A stretch of DNA of 33,075 nt from Thermoflexales bacterium (lineage in GTDB: Bacteria; Chloroflexota; Anaerolineae; B4-G1), in the NCBI GenBank assembly GCA_007118795.1, contig SKQX01000218.1:1-33075 (forward strand). The letters run 5' to 3'. The position numbers and the translations under genes are program-made. A model generated the notes under the pieces. It saw nothing but the letters and a program-made list of their open reading frames with translations. It was not told the DNA's origin and searched no databases. Of this stretch, positions 16,782-24,822 are shown piece by piece. Each line of letters opens with the position of its first letter. Within the stretch, counting starts at the first letter, position 1.

Positions 16782-17621
16782 TCAAGCGATGGTCGTCCAC
16801 GCTTCACCAGTGTATTTGCCCGCCCTCAACTCCCGGGCAGCTGCAGACTCCTCCGCGGTCAGGTGGCCCAAGTCGAGCGTGAGATCTAGGGCCTCGGCCA
16901 GACCCGCTACCAGCGCGTCCGCGGCCGCATCCCAGCTCACCCGATGACTGAGGACCCTCTCCACCGTCGTAGCTCGCGTCCGCACCCGCGTGGCGTCCGG
17001 TAGGTCAGTGAGGAACGGGCAAATGCGCGCGATATCGCCATGGAGCGGAATCGCCCCGTGCTGCAGGACCACGCCCTGAGCCCGCATCTGAGCGCTCCCC
17101 ACCAGCTTCTTCCCCCCGACCGTAATCTCGTAGTGCGAGGGCACCTCGAAGCAGACAGCCCCCTCCACCTCCCGGTTTGCCGCTCGCTCGTCAGCGACGA
17201 TTTCGGCCACACCTAGCCGCTCAAGCCCGCGCACTAGCCCAGCACTCAACCGCCTGTAGCTCTCTACCACGCCTCCACCGACCCGTGGGTCATCCTCCGG
17301 GACGACGATGCTGTACGTCAGTTCATCGATGTGGAGCAGGCTTCGACCCCCCGTGGGCCGGCGCACCAGATCGTATCCGGCAGCCTCTAGAGCACGGCGG
17401 TCCACATCCTGCACCGACTGACCTCGGCCAATCGACAGACACGGAGGCTCCCACCGGTACACTCGGAGCGTCGGGAGACTCTCCTGCGATCCCACAGTGT
17501 GTAGAACAGCCTCATCCACTGCCATGTTGGTGGGCCCATCGGCAGCTGGTGAGTAGATCAAGCGCCACTTCGCCACCGGATAGGGCCTGGCCTCAGAACA
17601 AGAGTGCTGGGAGCCGGTCAT
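16782..17621 (-). CDS. lipM: Octanoyltransferase LipM / lipoate-protein ligase family
   Basis: Transfers octanoyl groups from acyl carrier protein to a lipoyl domain, the first step of lipoic acid synthesis for 2-oxoacid dehydrogenases and glycine cleavage. The 279-residue protein has the family motifs RRPTGGRSLLH (residues 87-97) and KKLVGSAQMR with the conserved lysine, then VVLQHGAIPL. CFEVPSHYEI places a cysteine at 157, where LipM of Bacillus has its acyl-accepting cysteine (CFN.PSWYEL). This favours LipM over LplA ligase or LipB. The ATG at 17621 follows a GGGTGGAG stretch; a start at 17738 would add 39 residues with no homology. No lipoyl synthase (lipA) is in view. Confidence 0.83.
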   Translation of the reverse strand: MTGSQHSCSEARPYPVAKWRLIYSPAADGPTNMAVDEAVLHTVGSQESLPTLRVYRWEPPCLSIGRGQSVQDVDRRALEAAGYDLVRRPTGGRSLLHIDELTYSIVVPEDDPRVGGGVVESYRRLSAGLVRGLERLGVAEIVADERAANREVEGAVCFEVPSHYEITVGGKKLVGSAQMRAQGVVLQHGAIPLHGDIARICPFLTDLPDATRVRTRATTVERVLSHRVSWDAAADALVAGLAEALDLTLDLGHLTAEESAAARELRAGKYTGEAWTTIA

Positions 17622-17763
17622 CTCCACCCCTTTCAGCCCGCCCCTCAGTCCCTGGCAACATCTGACCCGTCCCGGGCACAGACACGGGTGACGAACGGGG
17701 CTGACGGGAGCACATATGCCCGACGTGAAGTCACCCAACGACGGAGAACGCCAATCGGAACCA

Positions 17764-18822
17764 TCATCCGTCTACCAGTCCCACTCCAGCCACCTCCGTT
17801 CCACAGCTGGGGCACACCTGGCCCCTCTGCACCCGGTTCGCCAGGACACCGAAACCCGCCCGCCGGATGAGAAGCTCGCCACAGGCGTGACAGTGCGTGT
17901 TCGCCTCACCGAGGACGTTACCGACAAAGATGTAGCGCAGTCCCTCCTCCCGTCCGATCTCGTGTGCCCGCCGCAGTTTCTCCATAGGCGTCGACGGCCG
18001 ATCCCTCATCTGATGAGCCGGATGGAAGCGACTGACATGCCACGGCGTCCCCGATCCCAGCTCGTCAGCCACGAAGCTCGCAGCGTCTCGTATCTCCTCC
18101 TCGTCGTCGTTGATCCCCGGTATTATGAGCGTCGTGACCTCGATCCAGACACCCAGTGTCTTCATCTTCTTCATGCTATCCAACACCGGCTGCAAGCGCC
18201 CCCCCACGTACTGCCGATAGGTCTCGTCGCGAAACGCCTTGAGATCCACGTTGGCGGCGTCGAGGTAGGGATCGAACGTGTCGAGCATCTCCCCCTGGCC
18301 GGCCGTCATAAACCCGTTCGTCACGATGATGTTCGCCAAGCCAGCCTCGTGGGCCAGTTTGGCAGTGTCGTAGGCGTATTCAAAGAAGATCGTTGGCTCC
18401 GTGTATGTGTAGGCGATGCTTCGACAGCCTGCCCGCTGCGCCGCTGCGACGATTTGCTCGGGAGTCGCCTCTTCTCCCATGAGGAACTGGTTCTCCCGGG
18501 GCATCTGGGAGATACTCGCGTTCTGACACCATTCGCAACGGAAGTTGCACCCCACCGTGGCCATGGAGTACGCTCTCGTACCCGGGTAGAAATGGGCCAA
18601 AGGCTTCTTCTCCACCGGATCGACGTGCTGTGAGATGGTACGACCGTACACCAAGGTATAAAGCGTCCCATTCCGGTTCTCCCGCACGTAGCAGACTCCA
18701 CGTTTCCCATCGCTAATACGGCAGCGATGTGCGCACAGATAGCACTGGACGCGGTCCTCCTCGAGCTTGTCGTACAGCACGGCCTCTTTCGCTTCGACCT
18801 CGTTCAGAGTCATCGATGACAC
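17764..18822 (-). CDS. amrS: Radical SAM protein of the AmmeMemoRadiSam type (AmrS)
   Basis: A 352-residue radical SAM enzyme related to pyruvate-formate-lyase activases. The [4Fe-4S]-binding CNFRCEWC has cysteines 92, 96 and 99. A cysteine set near the N-terminus (C27, C30, C34, C44) precedes it, and CHACGE with CPSCGTE (C311, C314, C337, C340) near the end may hold zinc or an extra cluster. YTYTEPTIFFEYAYDTA and VTTLIIPGINDDEEEI are typical of AmrS. The usual partners, Memo and AMMECR1, are not in this window. The GTG start overlaps the upstream stop (TAGTG); an ATG three codons later (18813) is possible. It ends the uspA-xth-cooT run. Reaction unknown. Confidence 0.9.
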   Translation of the reverse strand: MSSMTLNEVEAKEAVLYDKLEEDRVQCYLCAHRCRISDGKRGVCYVRENRNGTLYTLVYGRTISQHVDPVEKKPLAHFYPGTRAYSMATVGCNFRCEWCQNASISQMPRENQFLMGEEATPEQIVAAAQRAGCRSIAYTYTEPTIFFEYAYDTAKLAHEAGLANIIVTNGFMTAGQGEMLDTFDPYLDAANVDLKAFRDETYRQYVGGRLQPVLDSMKKMKTLGVWIEVTTLIIPGINDDEEEIRDAASFVADELGSGTPWHVSRFHPAHQMRDRPSTPMEKLRRAHEIGREEGLRYIFVGNVLGEANTHCHACGELLIRRAGFGVLANRVQRGQVCPSCGTEVAGVGLVDG

Positions 18823-19031
18823 TAGGGCTGTCCCTCTTCCGCCTCCGCCAGAAGCCGCTCCAGTGGGTCCTCGAGGCAGATGTTGGCCACCCCCATCAGC
18901 TCTGCAGTCACTCGGATCTTATCCTCGGCGGGACCAGGCAGAACAGCCCAGTGGCGGAACTTCCCCACGTGCTCGCCGTTATGCTCGATCCAGGGCGGCA
19001 GAGGCATCTGCCGCTGGTCAATGTCGCTCAT
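18822..19031 (-). CDS. Small soluble protein (69 aa), unknown, between cooT and amrS
   Basis: I do not recognise a family. The protein is soluble, acidic and proline-containing (QMPLPPWIEHNGEHVGKF) with two histidines in the first third, one cysteine (IC at about residue 52) and an acidic tail. GGAGGGCG supports the ATG at 19031, which overlaps the cooT stop (ATGA), and its own stop overlaps the amrS start. Overlaps on both sides make stoichiometric, coupled translation likely and suggest a joint role with CooT and the radical SAM enzyme. A metal-handling role is only a guess. Confidence 0.75.
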   Translation of the reverse strand: MSDIDQRQMPLPPWIEHNGEHVGKFRHWAVLPGPAEDKIRVTAELMGVANICLEDPLERLLAEAEEGQP

Positions 19032-19219
19032 TCTTCGCCCTCCTCCAGCGGCTCCAACTGGACACGGTGCTTCAGGAAATCTATGTGCAGGATACGGCCC
19101 CGCACAACTTGCGGATCGCCAAAGAAAGAGGTCACGCGAACCCCTTCGTCCGTCAGCGTCATCCCGGTAATCTCTCGGGCAACTTCCTCGTCACCAAGAT
19201 GGACAGTCGCTTGACACAT
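19028..19219 (-). CDS. CooT family nickel-binding protein
   Basis: A 63-residue protein matching the CooT family. It begins MCQATVHL with the metal-binding cysteine at position 2, has the central SFFGDPQVVRGRILHIDF and ends HRVQLEPLEE. Characterised CooT proteins bind Ni(II) through Cys2 as dimers and assist nickel delivery to carbon monoxide dehydrogenase; many relatives lie in genomes where their target is unknown. No CO dehydrogenase, hydrogenase or urease gene is seen here. It starts 23 bases after xth and overlaps the next gene by four bases (ATGA). Confidence 0.82.
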   Translation of the reverse strand: MCQATVHLGDEEVAREITGMTLTDEGVRVTSFFGDPQVVRGRILHIDFLKHRVQLEPLEEGEE

Positions 19220-19242
19220 ATCATACCTTTTCCTATTCCAGC

Positions 19243-20052
19243 TTACAGCTCATCGACGTCGAATACGCCAATTAGGAACGTGTGATCCGACGGCCTCTCC
19301 GCGCGGCGCGCTTCCAGGTCGATCCACGAGTCGGTGGCTCTATCCGCCAATGGCTTCGTGGCCCAGATGTGATCCACGCGCCAGCCGATGCCGCGCTCGA
19401 TCGGATCCTTCGCGCGATAGTCGTAGTACGTGTACTGATCCTCCTCATCGGGGTGGTGCTGTCGAAAGACGTCCACGAAACCCCAAGCTTTCACTTGCTC
19501 TAACGCCTTCCGCGCATCGGGGTGGAAGTCCACGTGATCCCGCTTCCCCTTGGGGTCGTAGATGTCTATGGGTTCCGGCGCGACATTGAAATCCCCCATC
19601 CACAGCAGGGGCTCTTGCGGCTCGTAGTGTCGGTCAAAGAGGTCCCGCAATCGCCCAAACCATTCAAGCTTATACTCGAAGTGCTCCGAGTCGACGGAGC
19701 GGCCCTGCGGCACGTACGTGTTCACAACCGGCAGCCCACCGATCACCGCCCGAATCAAGCGTGGTTCGTCGGGCTGCCCCCCGTCGTCGAAGCCGTACGC
19801 CACGTCCTCAGGCTCCAGCGAGCTGATGATCGCCACTCCCGCGTGGGCCTTTTGCCCCCGGTATACCACATGGTACCCTGCCTCGCGGATCGGCGCCTCA
19901 GGGAACTCGTCGTCCTGCACCCGCGTCTCTTGCACGCAAAGCACGTCCGTCTGCTGCGTCTCCAGCCAGTCGAGGATCAAGTCCATCCGCGCCCGAATGG
20001 AGTTTGCATTGTAGGTCGCCACCTTCAGGCCATTGTCTCCCACGTTATCCAT
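19243..20052 (-). CDS. xth: Exodeoxyribonuclease III / AP endonuclease
   Basis: Nicks DNA at abasic sites and trims 3' blocks in base excision repair. The 269-residue protein has all family motifs: ATYNANSIRAR (Asn15), VQETRVQDDEFP with the metal ligand Glu42, VNTYVPQGRS, the catalytic GDFNVAP (Asp154, Asn156), WRVDHIWAT and the closing SDH triad (Asp256, His257). It lies 42 bases after uspA and 23 bases before cooT, so it is likely co-transcribed with both. Full-length and undamaged. Confidence 0.95.
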   Translation of the reverse strand: MDNVGDNGLKVATYNANSIRARMDLILDWLETQQTDVLCVQETRVQDDEFPEAPIREAGYHVVYRGQKAHAGVAIISSLEPEDVAYGFDDGGQPDEPRLIRAVIGGLPVVNTYVPQGRSVDSEHFEYKLEWFGRLRDLFDRHYEPQEPLLWMGDFNVAPEPIDIYDPKGKRDHVDFHPDARKALEQVKAWGFVDVFRQHHPDEEDQYTYYDYRAKDPIERGIGWRVDHIWATKPLADRATDSWIDLEARRAERPSDHTFLIGVFDVDEL

Positions 20053-20094
20053 TCCTTTGGCTGCACCGTCGATTATCTGAGGTAGCCGCTTCTC

Positions 20095-20538
20095 CTAGCT
20101 TCTCGCTCGAACGACTAGCAGAGGTCGCTCGACGCGCTGCAGGATGCCAGCCGCCACGCTGCCGTAGAAGAACTGCGATAGACCACTCCGGCCGTGGCTC
20201 GCGATGGCGATGAGATCCGCGTTTTCCTCAGCTGCCGCCTCGATGAGGCTCTTGACCACGGGCCCTTGGCGGATCTGCGACCTAGCGTTGATTCCTCTCT
20301 GGCGGAGATCGTCCGCAACAGCGTCCATGTAGTCCTGCACATGCCTGCGACACTGCGCGAGTTCATCTTCTGGAAGCACCACCGGCATGCCCTCGGGTCC
20401 AATCAAATAGGGCATCGGCTCCATGACCCGCACAAACACCACCTCCGCCTGGTATCGCTGAGCCAATTCCTCTGCGTGAGGGAGGATGGCTTCCGCACGT
20501 TTTGATCCGTCCAGGGGAACGAGAATCGTCTTGTACAT
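20095..20538 (-). CDS. Universal stress protein (UspA family)
   Basis: A 147-residue single-domain Usp protein beginning MYKTILVPLDGSKRAEAIL and ending RPLLVVRA, both typical. The nucleotide loop is ASHGRSGLSQFFYGSVA. It keeps the 'G-9x-GS' part of the ATP-binding pattern, but the first glycine of 'G-2x-G' is alanine, so ATP binding is likely though not certain. The ATG at 20538 has GGAGG six to seven bases upstream; the frame extends 53 codons further without homology. A large hairpin lies in the leader. It opens a likely operon with xth, cooT, the 69-residue gene and amrS. Confidence 0.92.
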   Translation of the reverse strand: MYKTILVPLDGSKRAEAILPHAEELAQRYQAEVVFVRVMEPMPYLIGPEGMPVVLPEDELAQCRRHVQDYMDAVADDLRQRGINARSQIRQGPVVKSLIEAAAEENADLIAIASHGRSGLSQFFYGSVAAGILQRVERPLLVVRARS

Positions 20539-20564
20539 GCCCACCTCCTGGTCTACCCCGCCTT

Positions 20565-20620
20565 GGCCTGCCGCGATCCGCCCGAGTCGTCCTCCTCGGA
20601 CTCCCCGGGAGCGGCAGGCC
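20565..20620 (-). promoter_or_regulatory. Strong two-tier hairpin in the uspA leader
   Basis: A perfect ten-base inverted repeat, GGCCTGCCGC (20565-20574) and GCGGCAGGCC (20611-20620), encloses a second stem made of GAGTC (20584-20588) and GACTC (20599-20603) extended by CCC/GGG. The structure ends 26 bases before the uspA ATG. It is not followed by a T-tract on either strand, so it is more likely a leader structure or protein site than a terminator for the upstream oxidase gene. Confidence 0.5.
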
Positions 20621-20773
20621 GGCCCAAGCATAGCCAACTTCCCCCTTGCCGAAAAAGCGGGTGGCATACCTCTTCGCTCACCCGCACCACTCTGCATCGT
20701 CGAACGGGATCCGATAAACAGAACTCTTCAGCTGCCATCTCCCCCGGTTCACTCAGGCAGGAGTCACACTCCC

Positions 20774-23700
20774 TTACGTCTGGGTTCGCAGCGCTCGCCA
20801 GACGCGCTCTGGGGTGAAAGGCACCTCCCGGAGCCAGATACCGGTCGCGTCGTGTATCGCGTCAGCAATGGCTGGCGCCACGCCGTCGATGGGAAGCTCC
20901 GCCACAGATTTGGCTCCATAGGGACCGGTGGGCTCGTCGGTCTCCACGAATATGACGTCGATCTCGGGCATCTCATCCGCCTTGTGCACGTGGTAGGGGC
21001 CAAGCCGGGGGTTGACCAGCCGACCGTCCGCGTCGTATACCATCTCCTCGCAGAGTGCAAAGCCCAGGCCCTGGGCGATACCTCCTTCCACCTGTCCCGA
21101 AGCGGTGATCGGGTTGATCACCCGTCCTGCGTCGACGGTCATCAACACGCGCTCGACGGTCACCTGTCCCGTCTCCGCATCGACGACCACCTCGACGAAC
21201 TGCGCACCGAAAGGCGGTGGGCTGTCGTGGCTCACGTGCGATGCACTGGCAACGATCTGATGCTGGTTTTGCTGATGAAGGCTGCTGAGTGCCACCTGTT
21301 CCAGCGTCATACGTCGGCCGTCCGGGAACCAGACCGCGCCGTGGTGAAGCTCGATGTCCTCAGCCCCAGTCATCTGAGCGCCGCTGACCTGCTCCTGTCG
21401 GGTGCGTTTTCGGGCCCCGCCTTCGCGGCTCTCCCTGAGCTCGACCCCCAGCATCGCTGCCGCGTGCTTCCGGACCAGAGTCGCCACCTTGACGGCCGCC
21501 TTTCGCACCGCGTTTCCGCTGACGTACGTGGTGCTGGAGGCATAGGCCCCCTTGTCAAAGGGGGTGAAATCGGTGTCGGAGGAATGTACCAGGATATCTT
21601 CTACCCCGACCCCCAGCTCCTCCGCCGCGATCTGAGCCAGGATCGTATCTGAGCCAGTGCCCAGATCCGCGGCACCGACCAACAGCGTGAAGGACCCGTC
21701 ATCGTTCATCCTGATAGTGGCGGCCGCCATATCAAGGCCAGCAATCCCGCTACCGTGGGCCATCACGGACATTCCGATCCCGTGTCGGAGGCGCTCATTG
21801 CCCACTTCCGTCTCTTTGACTGCACTAGCCTGATCCAACTTCCTGCGTTTCCTATACCACGCGGTGGCTTCCAACCCGACGCGCACGCACTCGGCGAGGC
21901 CACTGGAGCGAATCTGCTGCTCGAAGCCCTCCCGGCCCTCTCCCAGAGCCTTGGCCATCACCAGCAACTCGCCTTCCCTGATCCAGTTCCTCCGCTTGAA
22001 CTCGACCACGTCCCATCCCATCTCGGATGCGATCTCCGACATCAGCGTCTCGATGCCGAAATGTGTCTGCATCGCACCGTAGCCACGAAAGGCACCAGCC
22101 GTCGGTTTGTTGGTGTAGACCACATCGCATCGGAAGCCAGAATACGGCGTGTTGTACAGCGTCAGCCCCTTCTGTCCGGCTACCATATTCACCGTCAGCC
22201 CGTGGGTGCCGTAGGCACCGGTATCCCCCACGAGGTCGAGCTCGGTGGCCACAACTTCCATATCTTTCGTCACCCCGACTCGATATCGCTGCACTGTTGG
22301 GTGGCGGCTGCGGGAGCTGGTGAACTCCTCGGACCGGCTGTACATCATGCGCACCGGTCGTCCGGTAGCAACCGTTAGGTGGGCACAGAGATCCTCGAGG
22401 ATCATCTCCTGTTTGTTCCCGAAACCACCCCCGATGCGCGGCTTGATGACGTGGATCTCTTTCTCCGACAGACCTACGAGAGGCGCCAGCATACGCCGGA
22501 TGTGAAACGGCACCTGGGTACTGGTGCGCACGACCAGGCGCCCATCCTCGTCCCAGTATGTGATGCACGCGTGCGGCTCCACGTGAGCGTGCTGTTGCTG
22601 GGAGGTACGATACTCACGCTCGAAGATATAATCAGCCCTGCGCCAATGCTCCTCCCGGTCCCCCTCGGCGGCTTCAATGCGGTGCACGGTGTTCCGATCA
22701 GGGTCGTAGATGCCCTCAGTGTCTGGCTCGTCGTGGATGACAGGCGAACCGCTCACCCGGGCCTCCGCCGCGTCCAGCACATGCGGTAGCAGCTCATAGT
22801 CCACCTCTATCAGTCGTAACGCCCTCCGAGCCAGCCTGGGCGACTCGGCAGCAACTACGGCGACCCGGTCACCGACGTGACGGACCTTATCATCCAGGCA
22901 AACCTGATCATAGGGACCTGGCTGCGGGAAGCTCTGTCCCCCCGAGGCATACTTGACGCGAGGGATGTCGTGGTGGGTCAGCACAGCGTGAACCCCTTCC
23001 AGCGCGGCCGCCTCACTGGTATCAATGCTTCGGATTCGCGCGTGGGCGTGGGGACTGGTAAGCAACGCCCCGTGGAGCATCCCCTCCATCTTCACATCGT
23101 CGGTGAAGGCCGGTGCGCCCGACGCCAATTTGACACTGTCCACCTTCGGTTCCGATCCACCGACTACCTGTAGCCGTGCCAAGTCTGGAGGCGAGATGAC
23201 CAACGGTGTCCGCGGCTCGCGTCCGTCACCCGGGGTTGCGTAGCGCTCTGCCAACAGGTCGGTGAGAGCCTCGTCATCCGAAAGACTCACCGCTGAGTGG
23301 CGAAACGACGGGAGGCCTTCACCGCGCATCAGCACTGCGGCCCGCTCGACGGCCTGGACGATCTTAACATACCCCGTACAACGACATAATACACCACTCA
23401 AAGCTGATTGGATTTCGTCTCGCGTAGGCTCGGGATTCCTATCGAGAAGCGCCTTGGCGGTGAGAATCTGAGCAGGAGTACAATAGCCACACTGAATGGC
23501 ACCCGTCTCTGTAAACGCGCGTTGGATCGGATGCAGATCATCCAACTGGTGCGCTGGAAACGGAGCTAGGCCCTCGACTGTGAACACCTGGTGCCCGTCG
23601 GCTTCGACAGCCCGTTTCTGACAACTGTATATCGGCTCGCCGTCGAACAATACCGTGCAAGCCCCGCAGTCCCCGGTGCCACAGCCGTACTTGACACTGG

Positions 23701-23812
23701 TGCAGGAGGCTGCTCGGAGCGCGTCTAGAAGCGTTTCCGCGGGTTCGACGGGAAGCGTCCGCTCTTGGCCATTGAGGATCACCCTGATGGTCCGCCTTCG
23801 GTCGTCAGGCAT
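20774..23812 (-). CDS. Xanthine dehydrogenase-family molybdenum hydroxylase, fused [2Fe-2S] and Mo subunits
   Basis: Hydroxylates a heterocycle or aldehyde at a molybdopterin centre and passes electrons through two [2Fe-2S] clusters. The 1012-residue protein fuses the iron-sulfur subunit (residues 1-160) with the Mo subunit (about 215-1012). Cluster ligands are C44, C49, C52, C64 and C108, C111, C143, C145. In the Mo part, RIGGGFGNKQE, KPTAGAFRGYGAMQTHF and the late GPYGAKSVAELPIDGVAPA are visible; the last holds the catalytic glutamate. This fusion recalls the 'Mo/Fe-S-binding subunit' proteins near selenium-dependent purine hydroxylases in anaerobes. Substrate cannot be read off. Its start overlaps the FAD-subunit frame by eight bases, and that partner is degraded. 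Confidence 0.93.
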   Translation of the reverse strand: MPDDRRRTIRVILNGQERTLPVEPAETLLDALRAASCTSVKYGCGTGDCGACTVLFDGEPIYSCQKRAVEADGHQVFTVEGLAPFPAHQLDDLHPIQRAFTETGAIQCGYCTPAQILTAKALLDRNPEPTRDEIQSALSGVLCRCTGYVKIVQAVERAAVLMRGEGLPSFRHSAVSLSDDEALTDLLAERYATPGDGREPRTPLVISPPDLARLQVVGGSEPKVDSVKLASGAPAFTDDVKMEGMLHGALLTSPHAHARIRSIDTSEAAALEGVHAVLTHHDIPRVKYASGGQSFPQPGPYDQVCLDDKVRHVGDRVAVVAAESPRLARRALRLIEVDYELLPHVLDAAEARVSGSPVIHDEPDTEGIYDPDRNTVHRIEAAEGDREEHWRRADYIFEREYRTSQQQHAHVEPHACITYWDEDGRLVVRTSTQVPFHIRRMLAPLVGLSEKEIHVIKPRIGGGFGNKQEMILEDLCAHLTVATGRPVRMMYSRSEEFTSSRSRHPTVQRYRVGVTKDMEVVATELDLVGDTGAYGTHGLTVNMVAGQKGLTLYNTPYSGFRCDVVYTNKPTAGAFRGYGAMQTHFGIETLMSEIASEMGWDVVEFKRRNWIREGELLVMAKALGEGREGFEQQIRSSGLAECVRVGLEATAWYRKRRKLDQASAVKETEVGNERLRHGIGMSVMAHGSGIAGLDMAAATIRMNDDGSFTLLVGAADLGTGSDTILAQIAAEELGVGVEDILVHSSDTDFTPFDKGAYASSTTYVSGNAVRKAAVKVATLVRKHAAAMLGVELRESREGGARKRTRQEQVSGAQMTGAEDIELHHGAVWFPDGRRMTLEQVALSSLHQQNQHQIVASASHVSHDSPPPFGAQFVEVVVDAETGQVTVERVLMTVDAGRVINPITASGQVEGGIAQGLGFALCEEMVYDADGRLVNPRLGPYHVHKADEMPEIDVIFVETDEPTGPYGAKSVAELPIDGVAPAIADAIHDATGIWLREVPFTPERVWRALRTQT

Positions 23813-24470
23813 CGCTGACCTCCAGCTCCAGACAGGCCTTCAGCGCTCGCCGGGACATGACTTCAGCCATAGCCCTCCGGTACCGTTCACTGCCCCGGTA
23901 GTCGCCAACCGGTTCTACCCTCTCCCGGATGCGCGCCGCCAGGGTCAGAATCTGCTCGACCGTCAGCGGTTCGCCCACCAGGGCATTCCCGGGGGCAACC
24001 AACCGCACGCCCTCAGGCCAGACCCCCGTGAGGGCAACACGGGCCGCTTCTACGACTCCCCCGCCGAATCTGACCCAGGCAAAGGCCGCCACAATAGGCT
24101 CATCCGCCGGCGTGCGAGCCACGTGTGCCTCGCCCCACCGGCACGCCGAATCGATGAGTGGAATGTGCAGAGCAGCGATGTCGCCGCTCGAGGCTTGCCG
24201 GCCGAACCGCTCCAGGGACACTTCCCTGGCACCATCTCCCTGCTCCAGGCGAACGCTTGCCCCCAGGGCCAAGAGAGTTGCGATCCACTGCGGCATCAGC
24301 TGAAATGCCCGGAGTGTTCGACCCACCGGTGTCTGAGTCCGCAGCTGCCACGAGTGAACCCCCGTCAGAGCCGTCCTCAGCAATGCCGGGCAGCACGGCG
24401 CTTCCAGCACGGCCTGAAGAGAGGCATCGGGGTGAACAGCCCAGGGCTCCCCGGCCTCTTGCTCGCTCAT
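23805..24470 (-). CDS. FAD-binding subunit of the Mo hydroxylase, N-terminally truncated (probably non-functional)
   Basis: The 221-residue frame resembles the second half of the FAD subunit (CoxM/XdhB type) that normally carries electrons from the [2Fe-2S] clusters. Recognisable parts are the helix AVHPDASLQAVLEAP, LALGASVRLEQ and the C-terminal FAD-subunit domain (IPLIDSACRWGEAHVAR to YRRAMAEVMSRRAL). The 'VGGN' FAD loop that should follow WQLRTQTPVG is lost, and the first FAD-binding lobe is missing from the frame. The ATG at 24470 has AAGGAG eleven bases upstream; a GTG at 24521 is possible. The overlap with the Mo gene shows the two were a coupled pair. See the adjoining relic. Confidence 0.65.
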   Translation of the reverse strand: MSEQEAGEPWAVHPDASLQAVLEAPCCPALLRTALTGVHSWQLRTQTPVGRTLRAFQLMPQWIATLLALGASVRLEQGDGAREVSLERFGRQASSGDIAALHIPLIDSACRWGEAHVARTPADEPIVAAFAWVRFGGGVVEAARVALTGVWPEGVRLVAPGNALVGEPLTVEQILTLAARIRERVEPVGDYRGSERYRRAMAEVMSRRALKACLELEVSDA

Positions 24471-24540
24471 TCCAATACCCGCTCCTTTCCGGAATTGCCC
24501 GGCTACCACCGGCCCCACCACAGGCTTCGGGTTAGTGGGA

Positions 24541-24618
24541 CGGAACCTCGCTGAGCTCCATTCGAACCGATCAGATCAACGTCTGCGGCCGCATTCTGCC
24601 GAGCTCGCCTCCAGAGAA
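24541..24618 (-). pseudogene. Relic of the missing N-terminal FAD lobe, with an in-frame stop
   Basis: On the minus strand upstream of the truncated FAD subunit, one frame reads FSGGELGRMRPQTLI, stop, SVRMELSEVPS. This matches the FAD-binding loop 'laGGTelg..rp.tLIDLtrlels.v' of CoxM/XdhB proteins, with TGA where the Asp-Leu pair should begin (stop codon at 24571-24573). A shift of frame is then needed to join the frame of the 221-residue piece. Together they indicate a gene broken by at least one nonsense change and one frameshift. Sequence error is possible but would have to occur more than once. Confidence 0.6.
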
Positions 24619-24822
24619 GATGGACGTCCGAACAGCGCCGCAGGTACCATCAGCCCTGGAGGCCCTGAGGCCCCGCCGCCTTGTGACTGAGGGGGTGGTC
24701 CCAAGAACCATGGACCCAATCCGCCCTACGCCCAGGCCCAAGACGGAACCTGCCGGTAGGCTCCCACGCTCACCGCCGGGGCCGGGCAGAACGCCGTGCC
24801 CATGGCGGGCCAGCAAGGAAAC

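Noticed and set aside
17716..18633. A 305-residue rightward open frame opposite amrS
   Set aside because: It mirrors the radical SAM gene, whose cysteine motifs are on the minus strand.
17764..19219. A complete AmmeMemoRadiSam system
   Set aside because: Only the radical SAM member is present; neither Memo nor AMMECR1 is in the neighbourhood.
20486..21652. A 388-residue rightward open frame opposite uspA and the Mo hydroxylase
   Set aside because: It runs antisense across two clear genes, without family features.
24571..24573. TGA in the FAD relic read as selenocysteine
   Set aside because: The position should be aspartate in an FAD-loop family with no selenoprotein members known to me, and a further frameshift is also needed.
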